Shown piece by piece: positions 5,566 to 5,724 of a stretch of 5,724 bases of DNA. Below the pieces are notes generated by a model that saw only the letters and a program-made list of their open reading frames with translations, was not told the origin of the DNA and searched no databases. Position numbers and translations under genes: made by a program. Every line of letters begins with the position of its first letter. Positions within the stretch are counted from its first letter, which is position 1. The DNA is from Planctomycetaceae bacterium (GTDB taxonomy: Bacteria > Planctomycetota > Planctomycetia > Planctomycetales > Planctomycetaceae). The stretch lies in assembly GCA_016765335.1 (NCBI GenBank), contig JAESQE010000601.1:1-5724 (forward strand), read 5' to 3'.

Positions 5566-5724
5566 ATGACATCTGAAATTTCTCGCCGTTTGATGATGAA
5601 ACAAGTTGTAGGCTACCTCTAACAATTCATTTTTCGGTTGATTGTTTATTTCGTGGGTCTGATTTTCAAAAAAGCTGATCAGATTTCACTGCGGATCAAA
5701 TTCTTGATCACCAAACAACGATGA
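5566..5724 (+). pseudogene. Short unrecognised reading frame with a strong ribosome binding site and an in-frame TAA
   Basis: An ATG at 5566 has AGGAG 8 bases upstream, the best-looking ribosome binding site on the plus strand here. The first 18 codons read MTSEISRRLMMKQVVGYL and end in TAA at 5620-5622. The same frame then stays open for 33 more codons, including a hydrophobic stretch (RLIVYFVGLIF) and a basic tail, to a TGA that is the last codon of the window. SRRLMMK loosely resembles a degenerate Tat motif. I do not recognise a family. It could be a decayed gene start, a genuine 18-residue peptide, a small membrane protein with a nonsense mutation, or chance. Confidence 0.3.

Noticed and set aside
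1..5724. CRISPR array, tRNA, rRNA, insertion sequence or defence system
   Set aside because: I saw no regularly spaced direct repeats, no cloverleaf-like sequence, no transposase motif and no defence-family protein in any frame.

Overview
The window most likely comes from a member of the Planctomycetota with a moderate G+C genome. The main clue is the incomplete gene at the left edge. It encodes a signal peptide, a planctomycete-type cytochrome c module (PSCyt1, with a CYDCH haem motif) and the start of a DUF1549 domain, an architecture that is highly expanded in planctomycetes. The other families present (Tat-exported COG3618-type amidohydrolase, creatininase-like amidohydrolase, ACS-type MFS carrier, IclR regulator) fit a heterotrophic planctomycete but are not diagnostic on their own. 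The genus cannot be fixed from this sequence.

Layout: all five substantial genes lie on the minus strand, so transcription runs right to left. In that order they are: a Tat-signal amidohydrolase (5203-4262), a creatininase-family hydrolase (4211-3450), a 262-base gap holding an imperfect inverted repeat, an MFS transporter (3187-1883), a 148-base gap with overlapping small dyads, an IclR-family regulator (1734-907), and the PSCyt1/DUF1549 gene (867 to beyond base 1). The right end (5240-5724) holds no intact gene that I recognise. It carries a plus-strand remnant of a Rossmann-fold NAD-dependent epimerase (only its first 24 codons) and a short reading frame with a good ribosome binding site that is interrupted by an in-frame TAA.

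The strongest observation is a repeated promoter-operator module. Upstream of both the amidohydrolase and iclR there is TTGACA, exactly 17 bases, then GATACT, and in both cases the -10 element is embedded in a 13-base dyad GATAC-N3-GTATC. The two spacers also share GTTTT at the same position. The simplest reading is that the IclR-type protein binds this dyad, represses itself and controls the hydrolase/transporter genes. The module also implies that iclR starts at the ATG at 1734, probably on a leaderless or nearly leaderless mRNA, and not at the upstream TTG at 1770, whose TTG belongs to the -35 box.

Working model (inference): the transporter imports a small organic acid or a related compound. 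The exported amidohydrolase opens a lactone or amide or decarboxylates a precursor outside the cytoplasm, the creatininase-like enzyme acts in the cytoplasm, and the IclR protein senses a pathway ligand. The substrate cannot be named from sequence alone.
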